Positions 1 through 6,379 are shown, numbered from the stretch's first letter. The stretch is DNA of 16,921 nt from Bacillota bacterium (GCA_016288175.1 JAEEYN010000168.1:1-16921); one strand, 5' to 3'. Made by a program: numbers and translations. Notes: generated by a model from the letters alone, not told the origin.

Positions 1-1194
1 GACGGTCTTGCGGCCGATCTTGCCGTAATGGCCGCTGCCGCGTTTGCGGCGGTGAACTCAGGATCGTTCTGCCACGGCGGAAGCGTTGAGGAGCTCTGCC
101 TGTTCATGCTTGCGGCCTCGCTGTATTTTGCGGTCAAAGCGGTCCGTGAGAAAAAGCCCGTCGGCCGCCTGCGCGCCTTTATCATCGGCGCGTTCGGCGC
201 GGCGGCGCTCTGGTCTAAATTCACTGTCTGCGGCTTCTTTTTCGGGCTCTCAGTTTTCCTCTTCTTCTCGGCTTTGGCCGACCGTTCGCGTAGGAAGGCG
301 CTCCTTGGCGATATCCCCGCGTTCATCGGCGGCGCGGCGGCGGTTTCGCTTCCGATACTTCTTTATTTCGCTGTCAACAACAACCTCGGGGATCTGCTGC
401 GCTCCTATTTTTATAACAATATCTTCGCGTATGTTCCCGAAAGCGGGTTTGCCGGCGCAATGATCCGCACGCTGCCGCGGAATCTTCTTATCGGCATCAA
501 GCATTGCTTTACGCGGAATCTGTATGCCGCTCCCTTCTTCCTTCTCATTCCCGCTCATTATCTGATCTTCGGCAGGGAACGGAAGAAGGAGCTGTTTTTC
601 ATTGCCTGCTGCGGGTTTTTCCTGCTTTTATCAACTTTCCCGAGCTCCAGGCGGTACGGATATTACCCGCATATCTTCATCGCGTTCGCGCCGGTCGGCA
701 TCGGCTGCGCCGCGGAGCTCCTCGGCCGCGCTTTCCGCGCGCTGAAAGCGAAGAAGACGATTTTAAGACTTTGCGCGGGGCTGCTGTTCGCGGGGCTGCT
801 TGCGCTTTCCCTTTTCGTCAACGGCAATACCTACCTTATCGGTTTTCCCCGCGAGGCGATGCCGCAGTACAGGTTTGCCGCGGTGATAAACGAGCGCCCC
901 GGCGCGACGGTTCTGAACTATAATTTTCTTGACGGAGGCTTCTATTTCGCCGCCGACAAGCTGCCCGTGACCAAATTCTTCTGCAGGCTGAATCTCAGCC
1001 TTCCCGAGATGGACGGGGAGCTCGACGCCGCTGTCACCGGCCGCACCGTCGATTTCATCATTACCCGCGACGCGCCGCTCGAGGACTTTTTCCCCGGGGA
1101 GACCGGCTATCACTGCGCGGACAGGGCGACGATGTATTTCGAAGGATATGACAGAGTGTATTATCTTTATGCCCGTGATGACGCGGGGCATTGA
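1..1194 (+). CDS. GT-C type membrane glycosyltransferase, C-terminal part (5' end outside window)
   Basis: The frame is open to the left window edge, so the true start lies upstream; the ATG at 28 is probably internal. The visible ~397 residues are a run of hydrophobic segments separated by short basic loops, then a soluble tail of about 120 residues. An early GGSVEELCLFMLAASLY stretch resembles the conserved Glu-containing region of PMT_2/GT39-like (ArnT/dolichyl-phosphate mannosyltransferase type) enzymes, which move a sugar from a polyprenyl-phosphate carrier onto an acceptor at the outer membrane face. The soluble tail (GATVLNYNFLDGG onwards) fits the C-terminal domain common in these proteins. 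A terminator follows 33 bases after the stop. Membrane topology is clear; the GT39-like assignment is inferred, and another multi-pass O-antigen or wall-polymer enzyme is possible. Confidence 0.6.
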   Translation, partial: DGLAADLAVMAAAAFAAVNSGSFCHGGSVEELCLFMLAASLYFAVKAVREKKPVGRLRAFIIGAFGAAALWSKFTVCGFFFGLSVFLFFSALADRSRRKALLGDIPAFIGGAAAVSLPILLYFAVNNNLGDLLRSYFYNNIFAYVPESGFAGAMIRTLPRNLLIGIKHCFTRNLYAAPFFLLIPAHYLIFGRERKKELFFIACCGFFLLLSTFPSSRRYGYYPHIFIAFAPVGIGCAAELLGRAFRALKAKKTILRLCAGLLFAGLLALSLFVNGNTYLIGFPREAMPQYRFAAVINERPGATVLNYNFLDGGFYFAADKLPVTKFFCRLNLSLPEMDGELDAAVTGRTVDFIITRDAPLEDFFPGETGYHCADRATMYFEGYDRVYYLYARDDAGH

Positions 1195-1226
1195 CTTACG
1201 AATCGGATTTGATCGGGCAGAATCGG

Positions 1227-1260
1227 AAACCCCGGCGGAGCGCTCCGTCGGGGTTTGGTT
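1227..1260. terminator. Intrinsic terminator after the glycosyltransferase gene
   Basis: Two 14-base arms (1227-1240 and 1243-1256) pair with one mismatch and are flanked by A-rich and T-rich ends, so the structure could work in both directions. It ends the plus-strand glycosyltransferase gene and faces the minus-strand gene that ends at 1341. A similar GC-rich hairpin precedes the second hairpin-repeat copy at 2978. Confidence 0.75.
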
Positions 1261-1268
1261 GTTGTAAA

Positions 1269-1328
1269 GTGAAATCGCGGCACGCCGCGGTGAGATCCTC
1301 GGGCCTTGCCCTCGGGTGAAATCGAGCG
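1269..1328. repeat. Hairpin repeat, short copy
   Basis: About 60 bases made of small palindromes joined by GTGAAATC/GTGAGATC spacers. It aligns directly with the first 61 bases of the larger array at 3014-3074, differing mostly in loop bases. Both copies sit directly behind a GC-rich terminator with a TTTGGTT tail. This copy ends a few bases from the stop codon of the minus-strand CFI-box gene. Confidence 0.75.
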
Positions 1329-1340
1329 CTGCTTTTTCTT

Positions 1341-2606
1341 TTACCAGTTTCTATCCTCGTAAGGAGTCGACTCATATCCCTTCTTCTGGAGATTGGCTAC
1401 CATACGGTCGAGCTTACCCTTCCACATCCTCTTAAACCACTCTGTGTCGCCGAACCATTTTACCAAAGTCGGGCTGACAGCATAATAGGCGCGAATGAAT
1501 GCGCGGCCGTGCCAAGTACCGGCAAGAGTATTATCACGGTAGCGGCGCAGGGTCCATACTTGCGGACAATCATAGGATCCGTAAACTGCTGTGGCAACAT
1601 AGCAGCCACCTTTAGATGATTTGGTTGGAGAATTAGCCGCAGTCGCTTTTTCTTTTTCTATTGCTTGTCTGTTTGCAGTCAGCTCTCCTTCCAAGTCCGT
1701 CTTCTCATTAGGATGCGTCTCCCAATAAGCAGGATTCTGAGTACGCAGGTAGCCCATAATAGCATTTGTTTTCCATTCAATTATACTAGAAAGTACTTTT
1801 TCCCGGCTTATATTTGCTTTTTCCAGCTCTTTCCATGGAGATTTTTGGGCATAATCGCATAGAATCAAGATTGCTTTATGTAAATATGGCTTGTCATCCG
1901 TTTTGAGTATTCTGTCAACAGCTTGCTTGAAATAAGCCATTACGCCATAGAACAAAGTGTATGTAATATATTCATCAGTGAATGTCTTTATTACAAAACC
2001 TTGCTCTTGCTTAATTATATGGAATGAAAAACTAGATGTAAGCATCTTCCCGATGTCGGTTGCCATCGAAGTAAACAAGTATTCGTTCGGGCGGAGCTTC
2101 TGTCGGATATCTAAACCGCAGAACGGACAAACATTAGCGGTGTATGGAATATCGCGCGCACATTTCGGACATGGGATGGTTGATTTAGGCGTCTCGATAT
2201 CCTCACCAATACTTATTTGAGTCTTGTAAGCCACATCTAAGGTTTCGATCCGTTTCATCAGCACATTAAAAGCAGAATCTCTCTTTGGATTATCCAGTTC
2301 ACGAAGTGTAATCTGAGCTTCTGAAAATGCGCTATAAAAGTCCGCTTCATAATTATTAGGTTTATCCTGCTTAACTAAATTATAATACTTTGCAGCTGTG
2401 CTCCAATCTCCAATATCTTTTGCTTTTCGCGCGTTGATAAGGTTGTTATTAACCGCATCGCTATTGTCAATTTTGACAGTGCCTTCAATCATCAATTTTT
2501 TCGCTTCTTCAACAGAATACTTTGTTCCGCAATGCTGACAGATATACAGTCCTTCTTGTTTAATAAGATCATTGCTGCCGCACATTTCACATGTAAGTGT
2601 CTTCAT
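1341..2606 (-). CDS. Zinc-ribbon protein with C-terminal CFI-box domain
   Basis: 421 residues. The start at 2606 is chosen because GGAGGG lies just upstream of it, inside the longer reading that would begin at 2621. An N-terminal zinc ribbon (C6, C9, C23, C26) is followed by a TPR-like helical stretch (about 52-100), a second ribbon (C146, C149, C160, C163), a middle region of unknown fold, and a C-terminal CYVATAVYGS segment (about 335-411) matching the CFI-box C-terminal domain. That domain ends many otherwise unrelated bacterial proteins and its role is unknown to me. No signal peptide or clear membrane helix is visible, so a cytosolic protein is likely. The gene is plainly AT-richer than its neighbours and uses ATA, TTA and AGA codons they avoid, suggesting acquisition by transfer. 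It diverges from the RHH gene at 2738 and has its own strong promoter. No enzymatic function can be assigned. Confidence 0.8.
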   Translation of the reverse strand: MKTLTCEMCGSNDLIKQEGLYICQHCGTKYSVEEAKKLMIEGTVKIDNSDAVNNNLINARKAKDIGDWSTAAKYYNLVKQDKPNNYEADFYSAFSEAQITLRELDNPKRDSAFNVLMKRIETLDVAYKTQISIGEDIETPKSTIPCPKCARDIPYTANVCPFCGLDIRQKLRPNEYLFTSMATDIGKMLTSSFSFHIIKQEQGFVIKTFTDEYITYTLFYGVMAYFKQAVDRILKTDDKPYLHKAILILCDYAQKSPWKELEKANISREKVLSSIIEWKTNAIMGYLRTQNPAYWETHPNEKTDLEGELTANRQAIEKEKATAANSPTKSSKGGCYVATAVYGSYDCPQVWTLRRYRDNTLAGTWHGRAFIRAYYAVSPTLVKWFGDTEWFKRMWKGKLDRMVANLQKKGYESTPYEDRNW

Positions 2607-2660
2607 TTTGCCCTCCATCATTTTTTATATTTGTTCATAAAATAATCTGAACCGAATCTT

Positions 2661-2689
2661 ATTTTATCCTACTTTATCCTACTTGTCAA
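2661..2689 (-). promoter_or_regulatory. SigA-type promoter of the CFI-box gene
   Basis: On the minus strand, TTGACA (2689-2684) and TAAAAT (2666-2661) are 17 bases apart. The spacer and -10 hold a tandem direct repeat, so occupancy of that repeat would compete with RNA polymerase. Confidence 0.8.
2663..2682. promoter_or_regulatory. Candidate operator: two tandem copies of TTTATCCTAC
   Basis: Two perfect 10-base direct repeats abut at 2663-2672 and 2673-2682, one helical turn apart. They overlap the -10 and the spacer of the minus-strand promoter and lie 56 bases upstream of the RHH start. One-turn spacing fits side-by-side RHH dimers. That the neighbouring RHH protein binds here is inference. 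Confidence 0.45.
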
Positions 2690-2709
2690 TACTTAATATG
2701 ATAATAGAG

Positions 2710-2728
2710 TATAATATTAAAGAGGTGA
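2710..2728 (+). promoter_or_regulatory. -10 element and strong RBS of the RHH gene
   Basis: TATAAT at 2710-2715 is followed by AGAGGTGA at 2721-2728, nine bases before the ATG at 2738. I see no good -35 at 16-18 bases; a TTGTCA at 2683 is 21 bases away and overlaps the divergent promoter. The start site would lie almost on the ribosome binding site, so either the leader is very short or the main start is further upstream. Confidence 0.4.
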
Positions 2729-2737
2729 TAGGTAACA

Positions 2738-2902
2738 ATGAAGCCTTTGAAGGAAAAGATAAGCATAACCATTGACAGTGATGTTTTGGCGGCGGCAAAA
2801 GCGGCGGCGGAAACAGACGACCGTTCTTTATCGCAGTTTATCAATATCGCAGTCAAGGCATACCTGTCCGGCCTTCAAACAAACAGTGATGATCAAGAAT
2901 AG
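2738..2902 (+). CDS. Small ribbon-helix-helix (Arc/CopG/MetJ-fold) DNA-binding protein
   Basis: 54 residues with a good ribosome binding site. The pattern is a short basic N-terminus, a beta strand with alternating residues (KISITID), helix A (DVLAAAKAAAETDDRS) and helix B (LSQFINIAVKAYL), which is the RHH layout; such proteins dimerise and put the strand pair into the DNA major groove. It ends with an acidic tail. It diverges from the CFI-box gene and faces a 10-base tandem repeat, so autoregulation and control of the neighbour are plausible. Antitoxins often share this fold, but no toxin-sized partner follows: the next feature is a terminator and then hairpin repeats. The fold call is fairly secure; the regulatory role is inferred. 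Confidence 0.75.
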   Translation: MKPLKEKISITIDSDVLAAAKAAAETDDRSLSQFINIAVKAYLSGLQTNSDDQE

Positions 2903-2977
2903 CTTCGATGCTCAGCTTTCATTGAGCTGTTAAAACCGTTATTCACCAACTAACGACCAATACCGTTTTAAACGCAC

Positions 2978-3012
2978 AAGCCCGTCGGAGCGATCCGCCG
3001 GGCTTTGGTTTT
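2978..3012 (+). terminator. Terminator downstream of the RHH gene
   Basis: Twelve-base arms at 2978-2989 and 2994-3005 pair with one mismatch around a GCGA loop and are followed by TTGGTTTT. It resembles the terminator at 1227 in loop region, arm sequence and tail, and like it directly precedes a hairpin-repeat copy. Confidence 0.75.
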
Positions 3013-3013
3013 A

Positions 3014-3180
3014 GTGAAATCGCGGCTTAAGCCGCGGTGAGATCTTCGGGCAAGCCTTCAGGTGAAATCGAGCGTTTCACGCTCGGGTGAAATTAAATCC
3101 ACCCACCGGCCGTCGAGGCCGATTTCACCCGCGAAGCGGATTTCATCACGAAGTGATCTCACCCACCCGCAAGGGTGGAT
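3014..3180. repeat. Array of seven or so small hairpins
   Basis: A chain of short palindromes: CGCGGCTTAAGCCGCG (perfect), then GAGCG/CGCTC, GGCC-rich, CGAAG-loop, TCAC-GAA-GTGA and CCACCC-GCAA-GGGTGG stems. In the left half the spacers read GTGAAATC or GTGAGATC; in the right half they read GATTTCAC or GATCTCAC, so the whole array also has dyad symmetry. The left 61 bases match 1269-1328. It resembles hairpin arrays I associate with gut Clostridia, but its function is unknown. Confidence 0.75.
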
Positions 3181-3187
3181 TTAGTTG

Positions 3188-3215
3188 AAAAAAGCACGCT
3201 TTCGCGTGCTTTTTT
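3188..3215. terminator. Strong bidirectional terminator, end of tRNA-Trp transcript
   Basis: A perfect 12-base stem (3188-3199 with 3204-3215) around a TTTC loop has runs of six A and six T at its ends. On the minus strand it begins one base after the encoded CCA end of tRNA-Trp, so it terminates that gene; on the plus strand it closes the hairpin array. Confidence 0.85.
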
Positions 3216-3216
3216 C

Positions 3217-3290
3217 TGGCAGGGGTACTAAGATTCGAACTCAGAAGAACGGTTTTGGAGACCGCTATGTTACCATTACATCATACCCCT
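3217..3290 (-). tRNA. tRNA-Trp, anticodon CCA, with encoded 3' CCA
   Basis: Read on the minus strand: acceptor AGGGGTA (3290-3284) pairs with TACCCCT (3227-3221), followed by G73 and CCA. The D arm is ATGT/ACAT around an AATGGTA loop, the anticodon loop is CTCCAAA (anticodon at 3258-3256), and the T arm has a TTCGAAT loop. It reads UGG. Its promoter is at 3307-3335 and its terminator at 3188-3215. Its 3' end points towards the islet. Confidence 0.95.
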
Positions 3291-3306
3291 ATTCGATTGT
3301 GCAAGC

Positions 3307-3335
3307 ATTCTACCATGAAGTTCCGGCAATGTCAA
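3307..3335 (-). promoter_or_regulatory. tRNA-Trp promoter
   Basis: On the minus strand TTGACA (3335-3330), a 17-base spacer and TAGAAT (3312-3307) precede the mature tRNA by about 16 bases, as expected for a stable RNA gene. Confidence 0.85.
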
Positions 3336-3627
3336 TACCCTTTTTCAGCCGACAGATTGCCGTTTCGGCGCGGATAATGACGCTTTTCGCGGGGGAACGC
3401 GCTTTCTTTTTCCGCAATTGCTTCGTTTTTCAAAAGCCCGTTCGCTTTTTCAACTGTTCATACGGTATAATATGCTCCGGCGCCGGGATCTGTTCTTCCT
3501 TCCCGTTTCGAAGCCGGAGCGGCTGAAAAAAGCTTCCGCGCCTCTCCTCCGCGGGCGTTTTTTCGCCTAAAAGCCCCGAAAAAACCGTTTTTATGCAAAA
3601 ATTCAAATAAATCGCAGATTAATATAA
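3336..3627. other. Gene-free stretch between tRNA-Trp and the cohesin-like gene
   Basis: No reading frame here has a ribosome binding site or recognisable protein. The stretch holds a TATAAT at 3466-3471 without a convincing -35, and the hairpin pair described as a possible small RNA. The rest is T-rich plus-strand sequence with nothing I recognise. Confidence 0.6.
3474..3563 (+). ncRNA. Possible small structured RNA with its own terminator
   Basis: GCTCCGG (3474-3480) pairs with CCGGAGC (3514-3520). An A-rich linker follows, then a second stem (CCGCG 3536-3540 with CGCGG 3550-3554) running into six T at 3558-3563. TATAAT lies three bases upstream, too close for a start after it to include the whole first arm, and no -35 is visible. 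No known family is recognised. Confidence 0.25.
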
Positions 3628-3656
3628 TTGATTTTTTCGTTTTCATGCGTTATAAT
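3628..3656 (+). promoter_or_regulatory. Promoter of the cohesin-like gene
   Basis: TTGATT (3628-3633), 17 bases, TATAAT (3651-3656). It predicts a leader of about 65 bases, containing a weak ATGGGA/TCCCAT stem and then GGAGGAAG before the ATG at 3728. Confidence 0.75.
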
Positions 3657-3727
3657 GTTATTGCAGAATGGGAGTATGGGTGTTTTTCCCCGATTCCCAT
3701 CTCGAATACTAAATTGGAGGAAGTAAA

Positions 3728-4867
3728 ATGAAAAAGCTTCTTGCTGCAATCGTTGCAGCCGCAATGATTCTTTCCCTTGCGATCGTGGCTCCCGTTTCCG
3801 CGGAAACCAGGGATCTTCACGCAACCTTCATCGGCGACACCTGTGAAGGCGAACCCGGCGATTCCGTTGACTACATCGTTTCGATCGACGGCGCTTTCGA
3901 ATTCCACGGCCTCACCATGGAGATCAACTACGATCCCAACGTTCTGACCCTGAATTCCTACACCCTCGGCCCCGTCCTTTCCGCTCTTCCCACCGGCGCC
4001 ATGGCGATGCCCGACAACAGCATCTCCGGTTCCTTCCGTCTTGGCGTTATGTGCGCGATGGACGGCATCACCGCGACCGGCGACATGATCACCCTTAACT
4101 TCACCATCGCGGATGACGCTCAGCCCGGCACCTACCCCATCGAGTTCGTCATCACCGGCTTCACCTACATGCCCATTGGCGGCGAGGCTGAGGACATCGA
4201 GTACGAGCTTGAGAACGGTTCCATCGTAGTTGAGGGCGAAGAGCCCCCGGCAGTCGAGATCATCGACCTCGTTAATATCACCGGCTTCACCGCTCCCGAA
4301 TGGGGCGCAAACCCGGACTTCGACGTTGAAGTTCCTTCCGATGCACATTATACGATCCGTACCACCGACTGGTTCTGGAGCTACGGCGATGAGGGCGGCC
4401 TTCTTGAGGCAACCGACACATACGACAATGAAGATTATGAATACATAATGAACATCATTATCGTAGCCGACGAGGGCTATGACTGGCCCGAAGGTCTGAA
4501 GACCGCCGATCTGACCGTTACCATCAACGGCTCCGAAGAATACGTTGGAGAATACTTTGTCGATATTCTCCAGGACGGCACTGAGGTCCTCTGGATCCGC
4601 ACCGTTCCCTTCACCGTGACCAACCCCGATACTCCTCCGACCGAGGTTCCTCCCACCGAAGTTCCTCCCACCGAGGTTCCTCCCACAGAAGTTCCTCCCA
4701 CCGAGGTTCCTCCCACCGAAGTTCCTCCTACTGAGGTCCCGCCCACCGAAGTTCCCACCGATCAGCCCACTCCTCCGACCACCGGTGCAATCACCATGAT
4801 CGGCCTCGGTGTTGCGGCGGTCGCAACCGCAGCAGGCGTTGTCATCTTCCGCAAGAAGGAAGACTGA
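3728..4867 (+). CDS. Secreted cohesin-like surface protein with C-terminal wall-anchor-like tail
   Basis: 379 residues. A signal peptide (1-25, cleavage after VSA) leads into a cohesin-type beta domain (about 28-170) with the typical pattern PGDSVDYIVSI, a Leu-rich strand, YDPNVLTL and a late PGTYPIEF strand. A second beta domain (about 178-298) has the ADEGYDW...VTING pattern of repeat domains on Clostridia surface proteins. Eight PPTEV repeats (303-342) form a rigid stalk. PPTTG (349-353), a hydrophobic helix and RKKED form an LPXTG-like sorting tail with Pro in place of Leu. Cohesins bind dockerins in cellulosome-type assemblies, but cohesin folds also serve other adhesion roles, and no dockerin gene is visible here. 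It is a single-gene unit with its own promoter and terminator. Confidence 0.75.
   Translation: MKKLLAAIVAAAMILSLAIVAPVSAETRDLHATFIGDTCEGEPGDSVDYIVSIDGAFEFHGLTMEINYDPNVLTLNSYTLGPVLSALPTGAMAMPDNSISGSFRLGVMCAMDGITATGDMITLNFTIADDAQPGTYPIEFVITGFTYMPIGGEAEDIEYELENGSIVVEGEEPPAVEIIDLVNITGFTAPEWGANPDFDVEVPSDAHYTIRTTDWFWSYGDEGGLLEATDTYDNEDYEYIMNIIIVADEGYDWPEGLKTADLTVTINGSEEYVGEYFVDILQDGTEVLWIRTVPFTVTNPDTPPTEVPPTEVPPTEVPPTEVPPTEVPPTEVPPTEVPPTEVPTDQPTPPTTGAITMIGLGVAAVATAAGVVIFRKKED
4634..4753 (+). repeat. Eight 15-base coding repeats (PPTEV)
   Basis: Eight in-frame 15-base units encode the proline-rich stalk. The Glu codon alternates GAG, GAA without exception through all eight, pointing to expansion by 30-base double units. 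The last two units have diverged at third positions. Confidence 0.9.
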
Positions 4868-4900
4868 TCCCCCGGATCTGACCGATAAAGTCAAATAACG

Positions 4901-4932
4901 AAGCAGCCGTGAGTTTTTCACGGCTGCTTTTT
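4901..4932 (+). terminator. Terminator of the cohesin-like gene
   Basis: GCAGCCGTGA (4903-4912) pairs perfectly with TCACGGCTGC (4918-4927) around GTTTT and is followed by five T. Confidence 0.9.
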
Positions 4933-4976
4933 GCGCTGTTCCGGCGATCCGTCTTCGAAGGCGCCGCATATTGCGA

Positions 4977-5005
4977 TTGATTTTCCGAAGATACTGTGTT
5001 ATAGT
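4977..5005 (+). promoter_or_regulatory. Promoter of the first zinc-ribbon membrane gene
   Basis: TTGATT (4977-4982), 17 bases, TATAGT (5000-5005), with TGT directly before the -10 forming an extended -10. The leader is about 120 bases and holds a small CTGCGG/CCGCAG hairpin shortly before GGAGG. Confidence 0.7.
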
Positions 5006-5135
5006 TTTTATATACGTTCCGCTGATACGCGCCGCCGAGGCGGCCTCCGCTTCTCCGCATGGCGTTATAATGCGGTCTAAGCTCGTACTGCGGCGGACCG
5101 CAGGAGAGATCAAATCAAAACGGAGGAAACCCGAT

Positions 5136-6248
5136 ATGAAAAAGGATCCGAATGTAATCATCTGCCCCGTCTGCGGGAGAGCGGCCGACAGGCAGTTCGG
5201 CTTCTGCCCCTGGTGCGGGAAAGAGTTCGAGCCCGTCCGTCACTGCCCGAACTGCGGCGCCGAGATTGACGGAGAGGATCTCTTCTGCTCGAAATGCGGC
5301 GCAAAATGCGGCGATGCGGATGAACCGGCGCCCCATGCCGAAGCCGAAGCGCCTGCCGAACCGCCGAAGCCCGTCGATCCGAGGCTGACGCTGACCTTTA
5401 TCTGCGCCGACTGCCGCGAAAAACTGACCGGCATCACCGGGGAGAGCTGCCCCCGCTGCGGCGGCACGAACCTCAAGAGCATCTGCCGGAGCTGCGGCTC
5501 GCTGAACGATTCCGGCGAAGAGATCTGCCTCAAATGCGGGAAGCCGATCATCGATCAGCCGAAGGTCGTCGATCCGCGGCTGACGCTGACCTTTATCTGC
5601 GCCGACTGCCGCGAAAAATCGACCGGCATCACCGGGGAAAGCTGTCCGCACTGCGGAAGCAAAAAACTCAAGAGCGTCTGCCAGAACTGCGGCTCGCTGA
5701 ACGATTCCGGCGAGGAGATCTGCCTCAAATGCGGAAAGCCCGTCATCGCTCCGCCGAAGCCCTCCGGCGGCAATATCAGAACGGTCCGCATCCCCGAAAA
5801 GCCTTACTGTGAAAAAAAGGAACGGGACCTTTCCGAAAAGGCGGAAAAGCTCCGCAAAGAAATGATCTCCATGCTCTGCGTTGCCGGCGCGCTGCTGTTT
5901 GTTACGGCGCTGTGCCTGTCCGTTAAAGAACTCGGAAGAACCGATTTCGGCGAATTCTTCCAATATTTTGCCTGGCAGATAATCGCCTGGAGCCTTCTCG
6001 GCATCATCGGCGCGATCGTCGTGCTCGGCTACGGTCTGAAGACCGATCTCTATCAGGCGCAGATGATCGACGGCATAGTGAACCTGATCTCCGGCGCGGC
6101 CATCGTGATCATCACCATCGCAAGGTGGGACAAGGGCGGCGATCCCGGCATGATGAACCCGTTCGTGCTCGGCGTCGGCATACTTGCCATCATTTTCGCA
6201 GGATACAAGCTCTACAAGGCCAACAAGGAAAACGGCTCCGACAACTGA
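5136..6248 (+). CDS. Membrane protein with six zinc ribbons and four transmembrane helices
   Basis: 370 residues. The start at 5136 follows GGAGG; a longer open reading from 4971 would run through the promoter. Twelve CxxC pairs make six zinc ribbons: about 10-27, 37-54, then two tandem 65-residue units (80-144 and 145-209) with two ribbons each. A charged linker (about 222-242) leads to four hydrophobic segments (243-263, 279-299, 309-329, 341-358) and a short polar tail. The membrane part resembles that of the protein at 7085: the WSxLGxIG and DGxxNLIxG patterns are shared. The ribbons probably face the cytosol and bind protein or nucleic acid, but no catalytic motif is visible and the function is unknown. 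Confidence 0.85.
   Translation: MKKDPNVIICPVCGRAADRQFGFCPWCGKEFEPVRHCPNCGAEIDGEDLFCSKCGAKCGDADEPAPHAEAEAPAEPPKPVDPRLTLTFICADCREKLTGITGESCPRCGGTNLKSICRSCGSLNDSGEEICLKCGKPIIDQPKVVDPRLTLTFICADCREKSTGITGESCPHCGSKKLKSVCQNCGSLNDSGEEICLKCGKPVIAPPKPSGGNIRTVRIPEKPYCEKKERDLSEKAEKLRKEMISMLCVAGALLFVTALCLSVKELGRTDFGEFFQYFAWQIIAWSLLGIIGAIVVLGYGLKTDLYQAQMIDGIVNLISGAAIVIITIARWDKGGDPGMMNPFVLGVGILAIIFAGYKLYKANKENGSDN
5373..5762 (+). repeat. 195-base tandem duplication inside the zinc-ribbon gene
   Basis: Copies at 5373-5567 and 5568-5762 encode 65-residue units identical at 53 positions by hand count, with all eight cysteines kept in both. The first 80 bases or so are nearly identical in DNA, so the duplication is fairly recent or kept alike by gene conversion. 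Confidence 0.9.
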
Positions 6249-6266
6249 GCAAGAAAACTTCTTACG

Positions 6267-6298
6267 CCCCGCCCCCTTTCCGGAAGGCGGGGTTTTTT
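6267..6298 (+). terminator. Terminator after the first zinc-ribbon gene
   Basis: CCCCGCC (6267-6273) pairs with GGCGGGG (6286-6292) and is followed by six T. It separates this gene from the four-gene unit downstream. Confidence 0.85.
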
Positions 6299-6319
6299 CA
6301 TCCGCAGCCCCGTTTTTCC

Positions 6320-6348
6320 TTGCCAACCGCGACGTAATATGCTAAAAT
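6320..6348 (+). promoter_or_regulatory. Promoter of the second zinc-ribbon unit
   Basis: TTGCCA (6320-6325), 17 bases, TAAAAT (6343-6348), about 30 bases before the first small gene. No terminator is seen until 8421, so four genes probably share this start. Confidence 0.75.
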
Positions 6349-6379
6349 ACAGGGCGAGAAACGAAAACCGGAGGGCAAT

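Noticed and set aside
2738..3012. Toxin-antitoxin pair with the RHH protein as antitoxin
   Set aside because: No toxin-sized frame with a ribosome binding site lies beside it; only a terminator and hairpins follow.
3014..3180. CRISPR array
   Set aside because: The repeated units are short spacers between palindromes of varied sequence and length, with reversed orientation in the second half; no cas genes.
1195..3216. attL/attR duplication of the tRNA-Trp 3' end flanking the islet
   Set aside because: I could not find a second copy of the tRNA 3' segment at the left side, and no integrase is present.
3458..3646. 62-residue minus-strand frame
   Set aside because: No ribosome binding site or family pattern, and it spans the hairpins and promoter of the next gene.
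3650..5161. Open reading frame of about 500 residues on the minus strand
   Set aside because: It is antisense to the cohesin-like gene and its product is low-complexity (GGRN-type repeats from the PPTEV and Asp-rich codons); no ribosome binding site or family pattern.
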